Assembly: GCF_018417635.1 (NCBI RefSeq)
Contig: NZ_CP071007.1
Span: 2,108,501-2,172,500 of the forward strand
DNA length: 64,000 nt
DNA from: Pseudomonas sp. SORT22
GTDB lineage: Bacteria > Pseudomonadota > Gammaproteobacteria > Pseudomonadales > Pseudomonadaceae
Direction of reading: 5' to 3'
Position 1 is the first letter of the stretch. Every line of letters starts with the position of its first letter. This document shows, in pieces, positions 28,836-38,098 of this stretch. A program made the translations under genes and the position numbers. The notes under the pieces were generated by a model, which was not told the DNA's origin, ran no database searches, and saw only the letters and a program-made list of their open reading frames with translations.

Positions 28836-30367
28836 CAGGCGTCAGCCTTCACGAAAGCCTTGAAACGCACCAGCTCCGTCAGGCGGTAGCCGCGGTAGCG
28901 ACCCATCGCCAGCATGAAGCCCACCAGAATCAGCAGTACCGCCGGGAAGGTGAAGACGAAGTACACCAGCTCCGGCACGCTCATCAGCAGATGCGCCAGG
29001 GAGGCAGCGAACAGGGTGCCGATCGCCACTTTCATGGCATGGCCGCCGCCGCGTTCTTCCCAGGTGATCGACAGGCGTTCGATGGTCATGGTCAGGATCA
29101 CCATCGGGAACAGCGCGACCGACAGGCCGCGTTCCAGGCCCAGCTTGTGGCTGAACAGGCTGATGGCGGCGATCAATACCACGACGAAGGTCAGCACCAC
29201 CGACAGGCGCGGCAGCATCTGCAACTTGAGGTGTTCAAGGTAGGAGCGTAGCGACAGCCCGAGCGCGGTAATCACCGTGAACAGGATGATGCCGAAGCCC
29301 AGCTGGGTTTCGCGGAAGGCCAGGGCGATCAGCACCGGGGTGAAGGTACCCAGGGTCTGGATGCCGATCAGGTTGCGCAGCACCAGGATCACCAGCACGC
29401 CGATCGGGATCATCACCATGATCATGAAGGTCTGCTGGGTCTGCAGCGGCAGGCCGTACAGCGAGTACTCGAGGAAGTCGGCGTCGGTGTTCTCGTCGGT
29501 CAGCTTGGCCAGGCGAATGGCGTTCATTTCGCTGTTGTTGAGGCTGAAGCTGACGTTGGCTTTCTTGCCGCCATCGACGGTGATCAGGTTGTCGTCACCG
29601 GTCCACCACAGCAGGCGGTCGGCCGGCAGGCCTTGCTCGCCGGTGTCCGGGTTGAAGTACAGCCAGTCGCTGCCGTTGAAGCTGCGCAGCCACAGTTCAG
29701 GGGTTTGCGGCTGGTCGGCGACCAGGCGGATGGTGTGGACCTTCTCCACCGGCACGTGGGCAATCGACAGCAGCAGGTCGATGACCTTGGCCTTGTTCAG
29801 CGACGAGGTATCGCCGGCCAGCAGCAGCTTGACGTTGTCGTCGTTGAGGTTGTTGACCCGCTTGATGGTCTCGCCAACGAAGGTTTCGACGTCGGCCGAG
29901 TGCTGGCGAATAGGCGCCATCAGGGCTTCGGCGGCGATCTTCTCGGGGCCTTCTACCGCCAGGCTGTCGCGGAAGGTCGGGCCCTTGATCTTGGCTTTTT
30001 CGGTGCTGTAGCGCTTGGTCAGCACCAGACGGTAGTAGAGGGTCTGGTTGCCGCTGGCGCGACGGGCCGACCAGGTCACCTTGCGGTTGCCGTCGACGCG
30101 GTTGACGCTGACGCCGTAGTTGTTGGAGATGAAACTCTCGTTGAGGCTCACATAGTCGCGGCTCAGCGGCGGCACGAACATCTGGACCTTGACCGGGTCC
30201 TTGGGGCTGGCGACGAACTCGACCTTGGCGTCGATGTTCCACAGGTCATCGGTTTCGTCCTCGGTCACCGGAATGCCGAGAAAGAAGATCTGATAGGCCG
30301 TGACCAGGATGCCCAGTAGCACCAGGACGGTAATCAGGACTTTCAGATGGAGGGTAAGAGAGCGCAT
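28835..30367 (-). CDS. UUP1-family protein: inactive transglutaminase domain fused to 7 TM helices
   Basis: The 510-aa protein has one N-terminal membrane segment (about 8-28), a periplasmic domain to about residue 315 containing the transglutaminase-like core (PVEKVHTIRLVADQPQTPELWLRSFNGSDWLYFNPDTGEQGLP), and a C-terminal 7-helix bundle (about 318-495). The transglutaminase Cys is missing, matching the 'inactive' family. It is the middle gene of the operon with the retropepsin upstream and ATP-grasp downstream. I infer that the periplasmic domain binds a peptide and the complex couples sensing to modification across the membrane. Confidence 0.85.
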   Translation of the reverse strand: MRSLTLHLKVLITVLVLLGILVTAYQIFFLGIPVTEDETDDLWNIDAKVEFVASPKDPVKVQMFVPPLSRDYVSLNESFISNNYGVSVNRVDGNRKVTWSARRASGNQTLYYRLVLTKRYSTEKAKIKGPTFRDSLAVEGPEKIAAEALMAPIRQHSADVETFVGETIKRVNNLNDDNVKLLLAGDTSSLNKAKVIDLLLSIAHVPVEKVHTIRLVADQPQTPELWLRSFNGSDWLYFNPDTGEQGLPADRLLWWTGDDNLITVDGGKKANVSFSLNNSEMNAIRLAKLTDENTDADFLEYSLYGLPLQTQQTFMIMVMIPIGVLVILVLRNLIGIQTLGTFTPVLIALAFRETQLGFGIILFTVITALGLSLRSYLEHLKLQMLPRLSVVLTFVVVLIAAISLFSHKLGLERGLSVALFPMVILTMTIERLSITWEERGGGHAMKVAIGTLFAASLAHLLMSVPELVYFVFTFPAVLLILVGFMLAMGRYRGYRLTELVRFKAFVKADA

Positions 30368-30372
30368 CAGGA

Positions 30373-30909
30373 TTACTCTGCGGTGTGAGCGTCAGTGGCG
30401 CAGGCGGGTTTGCCGGCAGCGTATTTAAGGCTTGGATCGACCAGCGCGTCGAAGTGCTTGAGGGCCTCGGAGCCGATCAGCAGCGGATACTGGAACGCGC
30501 TGCGGTCGGTCAGGTTCACTTCGATGCTGCGCAGGGCCGTACCCATGCAGATGTTCATGGCAATCACCGGGCGGGCGGTATAGGCCTTGCCTTCGTCCGG
30601 GTCGTAATCTCCGGCGCGTCGCTTGATCTTGCTGACGCGGGCCAGTGGTCGTTCTATCGGATGCGAGTGGGCAGCGTCAATTGCCAGGTAGAAGCGCACC
30701 CATGACTCACCATCGCGCTTGAAGCGCTTGATGTCGCGGGCACTGAGCGAGGCGGTCTTGGCCCCGGTGTCGAGTTTGGCCGCCACTTCCAGGTCGATAT
30801 CGGCCAGGCGGGCGTATTCATTAAGGCCGTACACGGTCTTTTCCGCAGCCTGGCCCAGGGCCGGCAACAGACAGAGGCTGAACAACAGGGGGAGGGGCGT
30901 AAGTCTCAT
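30373..30909 (-). CDS. Retropepsin-like aspartic protease (RimB/PF05618 family), exported
   Basis: The 178-aa protein has a signal peptide (MRLTPLPLLFSLCLLPALGQA) and a pepsin-like catalytic motif AKLDTGAKTASLSA near residue 45, where D-T-G is the active-site triad of single-domain retropepsins. Later ERPLARVSKIKRR and RSAFQYPLLIGSEAL are family-like. It was formerly annotated as an 'ATP-dependent zinc protease'. The start at 30909 gives the signal peptide; an upstream in-frame extension to 31086 does not fit. It ends 6 bp before the membrane gene. Confidence 0.85.
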   Translation of the reverse strand: MRLTPLPLLFSLCLLPALGQAAEKTVYGLNEYARLADIDLEVAAKLDTGAKTASLSARDIKRFKRDGESWVRFYLAIDAAHSHPIERPLARVSKIKRRAGDYDPDEGKAYTARPVIAMNICMGTALRSIEVNLTDRSAFQYPLLIGSEALKHFDALVDPSLKYAAGKPACATDAHTAE

Positions 30910-31117
30910 AAATCCTGGCGCGGTGCTGTGCGATGTTCGGGTCAAGGCCACTGGCAGTACTGCGCAAGCTTCCTCGTTTACCTGGCACCTGCATAAACAG
31001 ATGACAGACACACTATTCGTGCCCCGTCGGGAGGCGCGGCATTCTATCACGCTGGTGTGCTGGCGCCAGCGGCTGGACTCAGACAACAGCGGACACCTTG
31101 AAGTTCGTTCTTAGACG

Positions 31118-31129
31118 ATTGTCGACAAT
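31118..31129. promoter_or_regulatory. Putative GntR operator O1
   Basis: ATTGTCGACAAT is a perfect 12-bp palindrome 74 bp upstream of the GntR start in the divergent gap to the retropepsin gene. A second, imperfect copy lies at the start codon. FadR-type GntR proteins bind palindromes of this size. Confidence 0.65.
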
Positions 31130-31190
31130 GTTCATTTTGTCTTTGACTCCGCATGCCGATTTAGCTAGTTTTGCCCTCATTGATTTATGA

Positions 31191-31202
31191 GGTGTCGACA
31201 AT
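31191..31202. promoter_or_regulatory. Putative GntR operator O2, touching the start codon
   Basis: GGTGTCGACAAT repeats the TGTCGACAAT core of O1, 73 bp downstream, and ends directly before the ATG at 31203. It also overlaps the ribosome-binding region GAGG (31189-31192). This suggests autorepression. Confidence 0.6.
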
Positions 31203-31913
31203 ATGCTGGACACAGCCCAAGCCCCCGGCACAGTGGCAGACGACAGCGAAACCCTCTCGGAAAACGTCTTCCGGCGTATCCAGGCGGCCATCGTCAAAGG
31301 CGAGATCGCCCCCGGCAGCAAGATCTCGGAGCCGGAGCTGGCACGCACCTACGGCATCAGCCGCGGGCCGCTGCGCGAGGCCATCCACCGCCTGGAAGGC
31401 CAGCGCCTGCTGGTGCGCGTACCGCATGTCGGGGCGCGGGTAGTGTCGCTCAGCCATGCCGAGCTGATCGAGCTGTACGAGATCCGCGAGTCCCTCGAAG
31501 GCATGGCCTGCCGCCTGGCCGCCGAGCGTATGAGCGTAGCCGAGATCGACGAACTGCGCCGGGTGCTCGACACCCACGAGCGCGACGCCACCTTCCAGGC
31601 CGGCCTGGGCTATTACCAGCAGGAAGGCGATTTCGACTTCCACTACCGGATCATCCAGGGCAGCGGCAACCGCACCCTGGTGCAGATGCTCTGCGGCGAG
31701 CTGTATCAACTGGTGCGCATGTACCGCATCCAGTTCTCCGCCACGCCCAACCGGCCACGCCAGGCGTTCGCCGAACACCACCGGATTCTCGATGCCATCG
31801 CCGACCGTGACGGTGAACTGGCCGAGCTCTTGATGCGCCGGCACATCGGCGCCTCCAAACGCAACATCGAGCGTCACTATCTGGACGCTACCAGCCCACG
31901 AGGTGAGTCATGA
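31203..31913 (+). CDS. GntR-family (FadR subfamily) regulator of the methylcitrate operon
   Basis: The 236-aa protein has an N-terminal winged HTH (about 18-85: [36 protein letters not shown] sequence with [19 protein letters not shown]) and a C-terminal all-helical FCD ligand domain with [12 protein letters not shown] and EHHRILDAI histidines that usually bind a metal plus a carboxylic acid. It overlaps prpB by 4 bp (ATGA), so it is cotranscribed with, and probably represses, the prp genes. 2-methylcitrate or propionyl-derived acids are the likely inducer, by analogy. Confidence 0.88.
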   Translation: MLDTAQAPGTVADDSETLSENVFRRIQAAIVKGEIAPGSKISEPELARTYGISRGPLREAIHRLEGQRLLVRVPHVGARVVSLSHAELIELYEIRESLEGMACRLAAERMSVAEIDELRRVLDTHERDATFQAGLGYYQQEGDFDFHYRIIQGSGNRTLVQMLCGELYQLVRMYRIQFSATPNRPRQAFAEHHRILDAIADRDGELAELLMRRHIGASKRNIERHYLDATSPRGES

Positions 31914-32800
31914 GTCAGAAAAGCAGTCCCGGCCAGCGCTTTCGCGATGCAGTTGCCGCCGAACACCCGTTGCAGGTGGTCGGTGCGATCAACGCCAACC
32001 ACGCGCTGCTGGCCCAGCGTGCCGGTTTCAAGGCCATCTACCTGTCTGGTGGCGGTGTTGCCGCAGGCTCCCTGGGCCTGCCTGACCTGGGCATCAGTGG
32101 CCTGGACGACGTGCTGACCGACGTACGGCGCATCACCGACGTCTGCGACCTGCCGCTGCTGGTCGACGTCGATACCGGTTTTGGCTCCTCGGCGTTCAAC
32201 GTCGCCCGTACGGTCAAGTCGATGATCAAGTTCGGCGCTGCCGCCATTCATATCGAAGACCAGGTCGGCGCCAAGCGCTGCGGCCACCGCCCGAACAAGG
32301 AGATCGTCACCCAGCAGGAGATGGTCGACCGCATCAAGGCCGCCGTTGATGCCCGTACCGACGACAGCTTCGTGATCATGGCGCGTACCGACGCCCTGGC
32401 CGTTGAAGGCCTGGAAGCGGCCCTGGATCGCGCTGCCGCCTGCATCGAAGCCGGCGCCGACATGGTCTTCCCGGAAGCCATCACCGAGCTTTCGATGTAC
32501 AAGACCTTTGCCGACCGGGTCAAAGCCCCGATCCTCGCCAACATCACCGAATTCGGCGCGACGCCTTTGTACACCACCGAAGAGCTGGCCTCGGTCGATG
32601 TCTCGCTGGTGCTGTACCCGCTGTCGGCCTTCCGCGCCATGAACAAGGCCGCGGAAAACGTCTACACCGCGCTGCGCCGCGACGGCACGCAGAAAAACGT
32701 CATCGACACCATGCAGACTCGCATGGAACTGTACGACGCCATCAACTACCACGTGTTCGAGCAGAAGCTCGACGCCCTGTTCGCCCAGAAAAAGGGCTGA
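31910..32800 (+). CDS. prpB: 2-methylisocitrate lyase PrpB
   Basis: It cleaves 2-methylisocitrate to pyruvate and succinate, the last step of the methylcitrate cycle. The 296-aa protein is of the isocitrate-lyase/PEP-mutase superfamily: [26 protein letters not shown] (Mg-binding), [14 protein letters not shown] with the catalytic [18 protein letters not shown] and ANITEFG. Translation is coupled to the GntR gene. Confidence 0.95.
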   Translation: MSQKSSPGQRFRDAVAAEHPLQVVGAINANHALLAQRAGFKAIYLSGGGVAAGSLGLPDLGISGLDDVLTDVRRITDVCDLPLLVDVDTGFGSSAFNVARTVKSMIKFGAAAIHIEDQVGAKRCGHRPNKEIVTQQEMVDRIKAAVDARTDDSFVIMARTDALAVEGLEAALDRAAACIEAGADMVFPEAITELSMYKTFADRVKAPILANITEFGATPLYTTEELASVDVSLVLYPLSAFRAMNKAAENVYTALRRDGTQKNVIDTMQTRMELYDAINYHVFEQKLDALFAQKKG

Positions 32801-32807
32801 ATGCTCG

Positions 32808-32840
32808 AACCTGTAGAAGCGGGCTTGCCCCGCGATTAGC
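32808..32840. repeat. REP-like half element between prpB and prpC
   Basis: CCTGTAGAAGCGGGCTTGCCCCGCGATTAGCC is a single REP copy in the 77-bp gap. Inside an operon such elements can stabilise the upstream message. Confidence 0.7.
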
Positions 32841-32877
32841 CAAGATTCCATAACAATTTCAAAAGTGGAGAAAGACA

Positions 32878-34005
32878 ATGGCCGAAGCAAAAGTACTCAG
32901 CGGTGCCGGCCTGCGTGGTCAAGTGGCCGGGCAAACCGCACTGTCGACCGTGGGCCAGGCCGGTGCCGGCCTGACCTACCGTGGTTACGACGTGCGCGAC
33001 CTGGCCGAGCACGCGCTGTTTGAAGAAGTCGCCTACCTGCTGCTGTACGGCGAGCTGCCAAGCAAGGCGCAGCTGGCCGAGTACCAGCAAAAGCTGAAAA
33101 CCCTGCGCGACCTGCCGCAGGCCCTCAAGGAAGTGCTTGAGCGCATTCCGGCCAACGCCCACCCGATGGATGTCATGCGTACCGGTTGCTCGGTGCTCGG
33201 CACCCTGGAGCAGGAGCTGACCTTTGCGCAGCAGCACGACAAGACCGATCGCCTGCTGGCGCTGTTCCCGGCGGTGATGTGCTATTGGTACCGCTTCAGC
33301 CACCATGGCGTGCGCATCGACTGCAGCAGCGACGAAGACACCCTCGGCGGCCACTTCCTGCACCTGCTGCACGGCAAGAAGCCGAGCGAGCTGCACGTCA
33401 AGGTGATGAACGTCTCGCTGATTCTTTACGCCGAGCACGAATTCAACGCCTCGACCTTCACCGCGCGGGTTTGTGCCTCGACCCTGTCCGACCTGTACTC
33501 CTGCGTCACCGCCGCCATCGGCTCGCTGCGCGGCCCGTTGCATGGCGGCGCCAACGAAGCGGCGATGGAGCTGATCGAGCGCTTCCAGAGCCCGCAGGAA
33601 GCGGTCACCGAGCTGCTGCAGATGCTCGCGCGCAAGGACAAGATCATGGGCTTTGGCCATGCCATCTACAAAGAGTCCGACCCGCGTAACGAAGTGATCA
33701 AGGCCTGGTCGAAGAAGCTGGCGGACGAGGTGGGCGATACCGTGCTGTACCCGGTGTCCGAAGCCATCGACAAGACCATGTGGGAGCAGAAGAAACTGTT
33801 CCCCAACGCCGACTTCTACCATGCCTCGGCGTACCACTTCATGGGCATCCCGACCAAGCTGTTCACCCCGATCTTCGTCTGCTCGCGCCTGACCGGCTGG
33901 GCGGCGCATGTGTTCGAACAGCGTGCCAACAACCGCATCATCCGCCCGAGCGCCGAGTACACCGGCGTCGAACAGCGCAAGTTCGTGCCAATCGAACAAC
34001 GCTGA
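32878..34005 (+). CDS. prpC: 2-methylcitrate synthase PrpC
   Basis: It condenses propionyl-CoA with oxaloacetate. The 375-aa length and short citrate-synthase fold fit PrpC. Motifs are GLTYRGYDVRDLAEHALFEEVAYLL, GSLRGPLHGGANEAAMEL, the catalytic region GFGHAIYKESDPRN and the C-terminal SAEYTGVEQRKFVPIEQR. The start has a GGAG upstream. It lies between prpB and acnD in the canonical pseudomonad order. Confidence 0.95.
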   Translation: MAEAKVLSGAGLRGQVAGQTALSTVGQAGAGLTYRGYDVRDLAEHALFEEVAYLLLYGELPSKAQLAEYQQKLKTLRDLPQALKEVLERIPANAHPMDVMRTGCSVLGTLEQELTFAQQHDKTDRLLALFPAVMCYWYRFSHHGVRIDCSSDEDTLGGHFLHLLHGKKPSELHVKVMNVSLILYAEHEFNASTFTARVCASTLSDLYSCVTAAIGSLRGPLHGGANEAAMELIERFQSPQEAVTELLQMLARKDKIMGFGHAIYKESDPRNEVIKAWSKKLADEVGDTVLYPVSEAIDKTMWEQKKLFPNADFYHASAYHFMGIPTKLFTPIFVCSRLTGWAAHVFEQRANNRIIRPSAEYTGVEQRKFVPIEQR

Positions 34006-34009
34006 GACC

Positions 34010-34140
34010 AGGCCGAGCTGCAAGCTTGAAGCGCCAAGCTGCAAGTAACAGCAGGGATGTGCCCCGGCAGTAAATGCTGACGCACCACTCATCTGCTTTG
34101 CTTGCCGCTAGTGGCTTGGGGCTTGTAGCTGGCTTTCGAC
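34010..34140. repeat. Degenerate GCTTGAAGC/GCAAGCTGC repeats
   Basis: CTGCAAGCTTGAAGCGCCAAGCTGCAAG and, further on, GGCTTGGGGCTTGTAGCT belong to a degenerate intergenic repeat type that also occurs at 49.56-49.64 kb. Function unknown. Confidence 0.55.
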
Positions 34141-34165
34141 CTTACCGTGATTGAGTCCCTGTGCC

Positions 34166-36757
34166 ATGAATAGTGAATTTCGCAAGAACCTGCCGGGCAC
34201 TGGCCTGGATTATTTCGACGCCCGCGCGGCTGTCGATGCGATCAAGCCCGGCGCCTATGACCGTCTTCCCTATACCTCGCGGGTGCTGGCGGAAAACCTT
34301 GTGCGCCGCTGCGACCCGGCCAGCCTCAATGCTTCGCTGGGCCAGCTGATCGAGCGCAAGCGCGACCTCGACTTCCCCTGGTTCCCGGCCCGTGTGGTGT
34401 GCCACGACATTCTTGGCCAGACCGCGCTGGTCGACCTCGCCGGCCTGCGCGACGCCATCGCCGAAGGCGGCGGTGACCCTGCCCAGGTCAACCCGGTGGT
34501 GCCGGTGCAACTGATCGTCGACCACTCCCTGGCGGTGGAATGCGGTGGTTTCGACCCGCAGGCGTTCGAGAAGAACCGCGCCATTGAAGACCGCCGCAAC
34601 GAAGACCGTTTCCACTTCATCAACTGGACCAAAAAGGCGTTCAAGAACGTCGACGTGATTCAGCCAGGCAACGGCATCATGCACCAGATCAACCTGGAGA
34701 AAATGTCGCCGGTGATCCATGCCGAGCGCGGCGTGGCCTACCCGGATACCTGCGTCGGCACCGACAGCCACACCCCGCACGTCGATGCCCTGGGCGTGAT
34801 CGCCATCGGCGTCGGCGGCCTTGAGGCCGAAAACGTCATGCTCGGCCGTGCCTCGTGGATGCGCCTGCCGGAGATCGTCGGCGTCGAGCTTTCGGGCAAG
34901 CCGCAGCCGGGCATCACCGCCACCGACGTGGTACTGGCCCTGACCGAATTCCTGCGCAAGGAAAAGGTCGTTGGCGCCTACCTTGAATTCTACGGCGAAG
35001 GCGCTCGCGCCCTGACCCTGGGCGACCGCGCGACCATCTCCAACATGGCCCCGGAATACGGCGCCACCGCGGCGATGTTCTCGATCGACCAGCAGACCAT
35101 CGACTACCTCAAGCTCACCGGCCGTGAAGACCAGCAGGTCAAGCTGGTAGAAACCTACGCCAAGGTCGCAGGCCTCTGGTCCGACAGCCTGGCCAACGCC
35201 GAGTACGAGCGAGTGCTGCGTTTTGACCTGTCCAGCGTCGTGCGCAACATGGCCGGGCCGTCCAACCCGCACGCCCGGGTCGCCACCAGCGACCTGGCGA
35301 GCAAGGGCATCGCCGGCCAGTGGGAGGAAGTACCGGGGCAAATGCCCGATGGCGCGGTGATCATCGCTGCCATCACCAGTTGCACCAACACCAGCAACCC
35401 GCGCAACGTGATTGCCGCCGGTTTGCTTGCGCGCAACGCCAACAAGCTGGGCCTGGTGCGCAAGCCGTGGGTCAAGTCTTCGCTGGCACCGGGTTCCAAA
35501 ACCGTCGCCCTGTACCTGAAAGAGGCGGGCCTGGATGACGAGCTGGAGCAGCTCGGTTTTGGCATCGTCGCCTTTGCCTGCACCACCTGTAACGGTATGT
35601 CTGGCGCGCTGGATCCGCTGATACAGCAGGAAATCATCGACCGCGACCTGTACGCCACCGCCGTGCTCTCGGGCAACCGCAACTTCGACGGGCGGATTCA
35701 CCCATACGCCAAGCAGGCGTTCCTGGCGTCGCCGCCGCTGGTGGTGGCCTACGCGATTGCCGGCACCATCCGTTTCGACATCGAGAAGGACGTGCTGGGC
35801 GTGGTCGACGGCAAGGAAATCCGCCTGAAAGACATCTGGCCAAGCGACGAAGAGATCGACGCGGTGGTCAAGGCCGCGGTCAAGCCCGAGCAGTTCCGCC
35901 AGGTGTACATCCCGATGTTCGCCGTGCAGGAAGACACAGGGCCCAAGGTCACCCCGCTGTACGACTGGCGCCCGATGAGCACCTACATCCGCCGCCCGCC
36001 GTACTGGGAAGGCGCCCTGGCCGGCGAGCGCACGCTCAAGGGCATGCGCCCGCTGGCGGTGCTGCCGGACAACATCACCACCGACCACCTGTCGCCGTCC
36101 AACGCCATCATGCTCGACAGCGCCGCCGGTGAATACCTGGCGAAAATGGGCCTGCCGGAGGAAGACTTCAACTCCTACGCGACCCACCGTGGTGACCATC
36201 TGACCGCTCAGCGCGCAACCTTTGCCAACCCGAAACTGTTCAACGAAATGGTCCAGGAAAACGGCAAGGTCAAGCAGGGTTCGCTGGCGCGCCTCGAGCC
36301 GGAAGGCAAGGTCACGCGCATGTGGGAGGCGATCGAAACCTACATGCAGCGCAAACAGCCGCTGATCATCGTTGCCGGTGCCGACTACGGCCAGGGCTCG
36401 TCCCGTGACTGGGCGGCCAAGGGCGTGCGCTTGGCCGGTGTCGAGGCCATCGTCGCCGAAGGCTTCGAGCGTATCCACCGTACCAACCTGGTGGGCATGG
36501 GCGTGTTGCCGCTGGAGTTCAAGGCGGGCGTCAACCGCAAGACCCTGGGCATCGACGGCACTGAAACCTTCGACGTGCTCGGTGAGCGCACCCCGCGGGC
36601 GACCCTGACCCTGGTCATCACCCGGGCCAACGGTGAGCGTGTCGAAGTGCCGGTGACCTGCCGCCTGGATACCGCCGAAGAAGTCTCGATCTACGAAGCG
36701 GGCGGGGTGCTGCAGCGCTTTGCCCAGGACTTCCTCGAATCGGCGGTCGCGGTTTGA
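34166..36757 (+). CDS. acnD: Fe/S-dependent 2-methylcitrate dehydratase AcnD
   Basis: This aconitase-superfamily enzyme, with PrpF, turns 2-methylcitrate into 2-methyl-cis-aconitate. The 863-aa product has cluster ligands in ITSCTNTSNPRN and ACTTCNGMSG, plus HQINLEKMSPVI, TDSHTPHVDALGVI and the swivel-domain GADYGQGSSRDWAAKG. ATG 34166 (MNSEFRKNLPGTGLDYFD) is preferred to the TTG at 34151. The pair acnD-prpF replaces the single PrpD route, yet prpD is also present downstream. Confidence 0.94.
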   Translation: MNSEFRKNLPGTGLDYFDARAAVDAIKPGAYDRLPYTSRVLAENLVRRCDPASLNASLGQLIERKRDLDFPWFPARVVCHDILGQTALVDLAGLRDAIAEGGGDPAQVNPVVPVQLIVDHSLAVECGGFDPQAFEKNRAIEDRRNEDRFHFINWTKKAFKNVDVIQPGNGIMHQINLEKMSPVIHAERGVAYPDTCVGTDSHTPHVDALGVIAIGVGGLEAENVMLGRASWMRLPEIVGVELSGKPQPGITATDVVLALTEFLRKEKVVGAYLEFYGEGARALTLGDRATISNMAPEYGATAAMFSIDQQTIDYLKLTGREDQQVKLVETYAKVAGLWSDSLANAEYERVLRFDLSSVVRNMAGPSNPHARVATSDLASKGIAGQWEEVPGQMPDGAVIIAAITSCTNTSNPRNVIAAGLLARNANKLGLVRKPWVKSSLAPGSKTVALYLKEAGLDDELEQLGFGIVAFACTTCNGMSGALDPLIQQEIIDRDLYATAVLSGNRNFDGRIHPYAKQAFLASPPLVVAYAIAGTIRFDIEKDVLGVVDGKEIRLKDIWPSDEEIDAVVKAAVKPEQFRQVYIPMFAVQEDTGPKVTPLYDWRPMSTYIRRPPYWEGALAGERTLKGMRPLAVLPDNITTDHLSPSNAIMLDSAAGEYLAKMGLPEEDFNSYATHRGDHLTAQRATFANPKLFNEMVQENGKVKQGSLARLEPEGKVTRMWEAIETYMQRKQPLIIVAGADYGQGSSRDWAAKGVRLAGVEAIVAEGFERIHRTNLVGMGVLPLEFKAGVNRKTLGIDGTETFDVLGERTPRATLTLVITRANGERVEVPVTCRLDTAEEVSIYEAGGVLQRFAQDFLESAVAV

Positions 36758-36762
36758 GGTAG

Positions 36763-36828
36763 GGCCTCATCGCGGGTCAAGCCCGCTCCCACTGAACTGT
36801 GGGAGCGGGCTTGACCCGCGATAGCTCC
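36763..36828. repeat. REP pair forming a perfect 24-bp inverted repeat (BIME-like)
   Basis: 36769-36792 and 36799-36822 are exact reverse complements (core GAGCGGGCTTGACCCGCGAT) with loop TGAACT. The element lies between acnD and prpF within the operon. Confidence 0.85.
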
Positions 36829-36856
36829 CCCAAAGCACTCACAGGACAACTCAGCC

Positions 36857-38047
36857 ATGGCTCACGTACCCCAGATCAAAATCCCCGCCACCTACATTCG
36901 TGGCGGCACCAGCAAGGGCGTATTCTTTCGCCTCGACGACCTGCCGCAAAGCGCGCAGATCCCGGGCCCGGCCCGCGACGCGCTGCTGCTGCGGGTAATC
37001 GGCAGCCCCGACCCCTACGGCAAGCAGATCGACGGCATGGGCGGCGCGACGTCGAGCACCAGCAAGACCGTGATCCTCTCGCGCAGCATCAAGCCCGAGC
37101 ATGATGTCGACTACCTGTTCGGCCAGGTCTCGATCGACACCGCGTTCGTCGACTGGAGCGGCAACTGCGGCAACCTCTCGGCAGCCGTTGGTTCGTTCGC
37201 CATCAGCGCCGGCCTGGTCGACGGCAGCCGCATCCCGCACAACGGCGTGGCCGTGGTGCGCATCTGGCAGGCCAATATCGGCAAGACCATCGTTGCCCAC
37301 GTGCCGATCACTGACGGTGAAGTGCAGGAAACCGGCGACTTCGAACTGGACGGCGTGACCTTCCCGGCCGCCGAAGTGCAGCTCGAATTCATGGACCCGG
37401 CCGCCGACGAAGACGGCGAGGGCGGCTCGATGTTCCCCACCGGCAACCTGGTCGATGACCTGGTGGTGCCCGGCGTCGGCACCCTGAAAGCCACGCTGAT
37501 CAATGCCGGCATCCCGACCATCTTCATCCAGGCCGAGGCCCTCGGCTACACCGGTACCGAGCTGCAGGATGCGATCAACGGCGACTCGCAGGCCCTGGCC
37601 CGTTTCGAAGCCATCCGTGCCTATGGTGCGGTGCGCATGGGCCTGATCGAGCATATCGACGAGGCCGCCAAGCGCCAGCACACACCGAAAGTCGCCTTTG
37701 TCGCGCCAGCGGCGGCTTATCAGTCATCCAGTGGTAAAGCCGTGGCCGCCGGCGACGTTGATCTATTGGTACGGGCGCTGTCCATGGGCAAGCTGCACCA
37801 CGCCATGATGGGCACCGCTGCGGTTGCCATTGGTACTGCCGCGGCAGTGCCTGACACCCTGGTCAACCTCGCCGCCGGTGGTGGCGAGCGCACGGCCGTA
37901 CGTTTCGGTCACCCCTCGGGCACCCTGCGCGTCGGCGCCGAAGCCCGCCAGGTGAACGGTGAGTGGACTGTCACCAAAGCAATCATGAGCCGCAGCGCTC
38001 GCGTACTGATGGAGGGCTGGGTACGGGTACCCGGTGATGCCTTCTAA
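36857..38047 (+). CDS. prpF: PrpF, 2-methylaconitate isomerase
   Basis: It isomerises the AcnD product (2-methyl-trans- to cis-aconitate). The 396-aa protein starts MAHVPQIKIPATYIRGGTSKG and has SGNCGNLSAAVGSFA, with the active-site Cys, in the DAP-epimerase-like fold, and the late QSSSGKAVAA loop. It directly follows acnD, the standard pairing. Confidence 0.94.
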   Translation: MAHVPQIKIPATYIRGGTSKGVFFRLDDLPQSAQIPGPARDALLLRVIGSPDPYGKQIDGMGGATSSTSKTVILSRSIKPEHDVDYLFGQVSIDTAFVDWSGNCGNLSAAVGSFAISAGLVDGSRIPHNGVAVVRIWQANIGKTIVAHVPITDGEVQETGDFELDGVTFPAAEVQLEFMDPAADEDGEGGSMFPTGNLVDDLVVPGVGTLKATLINAGIPTIFIQAEALGYTGTELQDAINGDSQALARFEAIRAYGAVRMGLIEHIDEAAKRQHTPKVAFVAPAAAYQSSSGKAVAAGDVDLLVRALSMGKLHHAMMGTAAVAIGTAAAVPDTLVNLAAGGGERTAVRFGHPSGTLRVGAEARQVNGEWTVTKAIMSRSARVLMEGWVRVPGDAF

Positions 38048-38098
38048 CCAGTAGCGGCGCTTGGCTCCCTGTTACCTACGTCAACAGAGAGATGTGAA

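Noticed and set aside
34142..36478. 778-codon minus-strand frame opposite acnD
   Set aside because: Antisense shadow of a certain aconitase-family gene.
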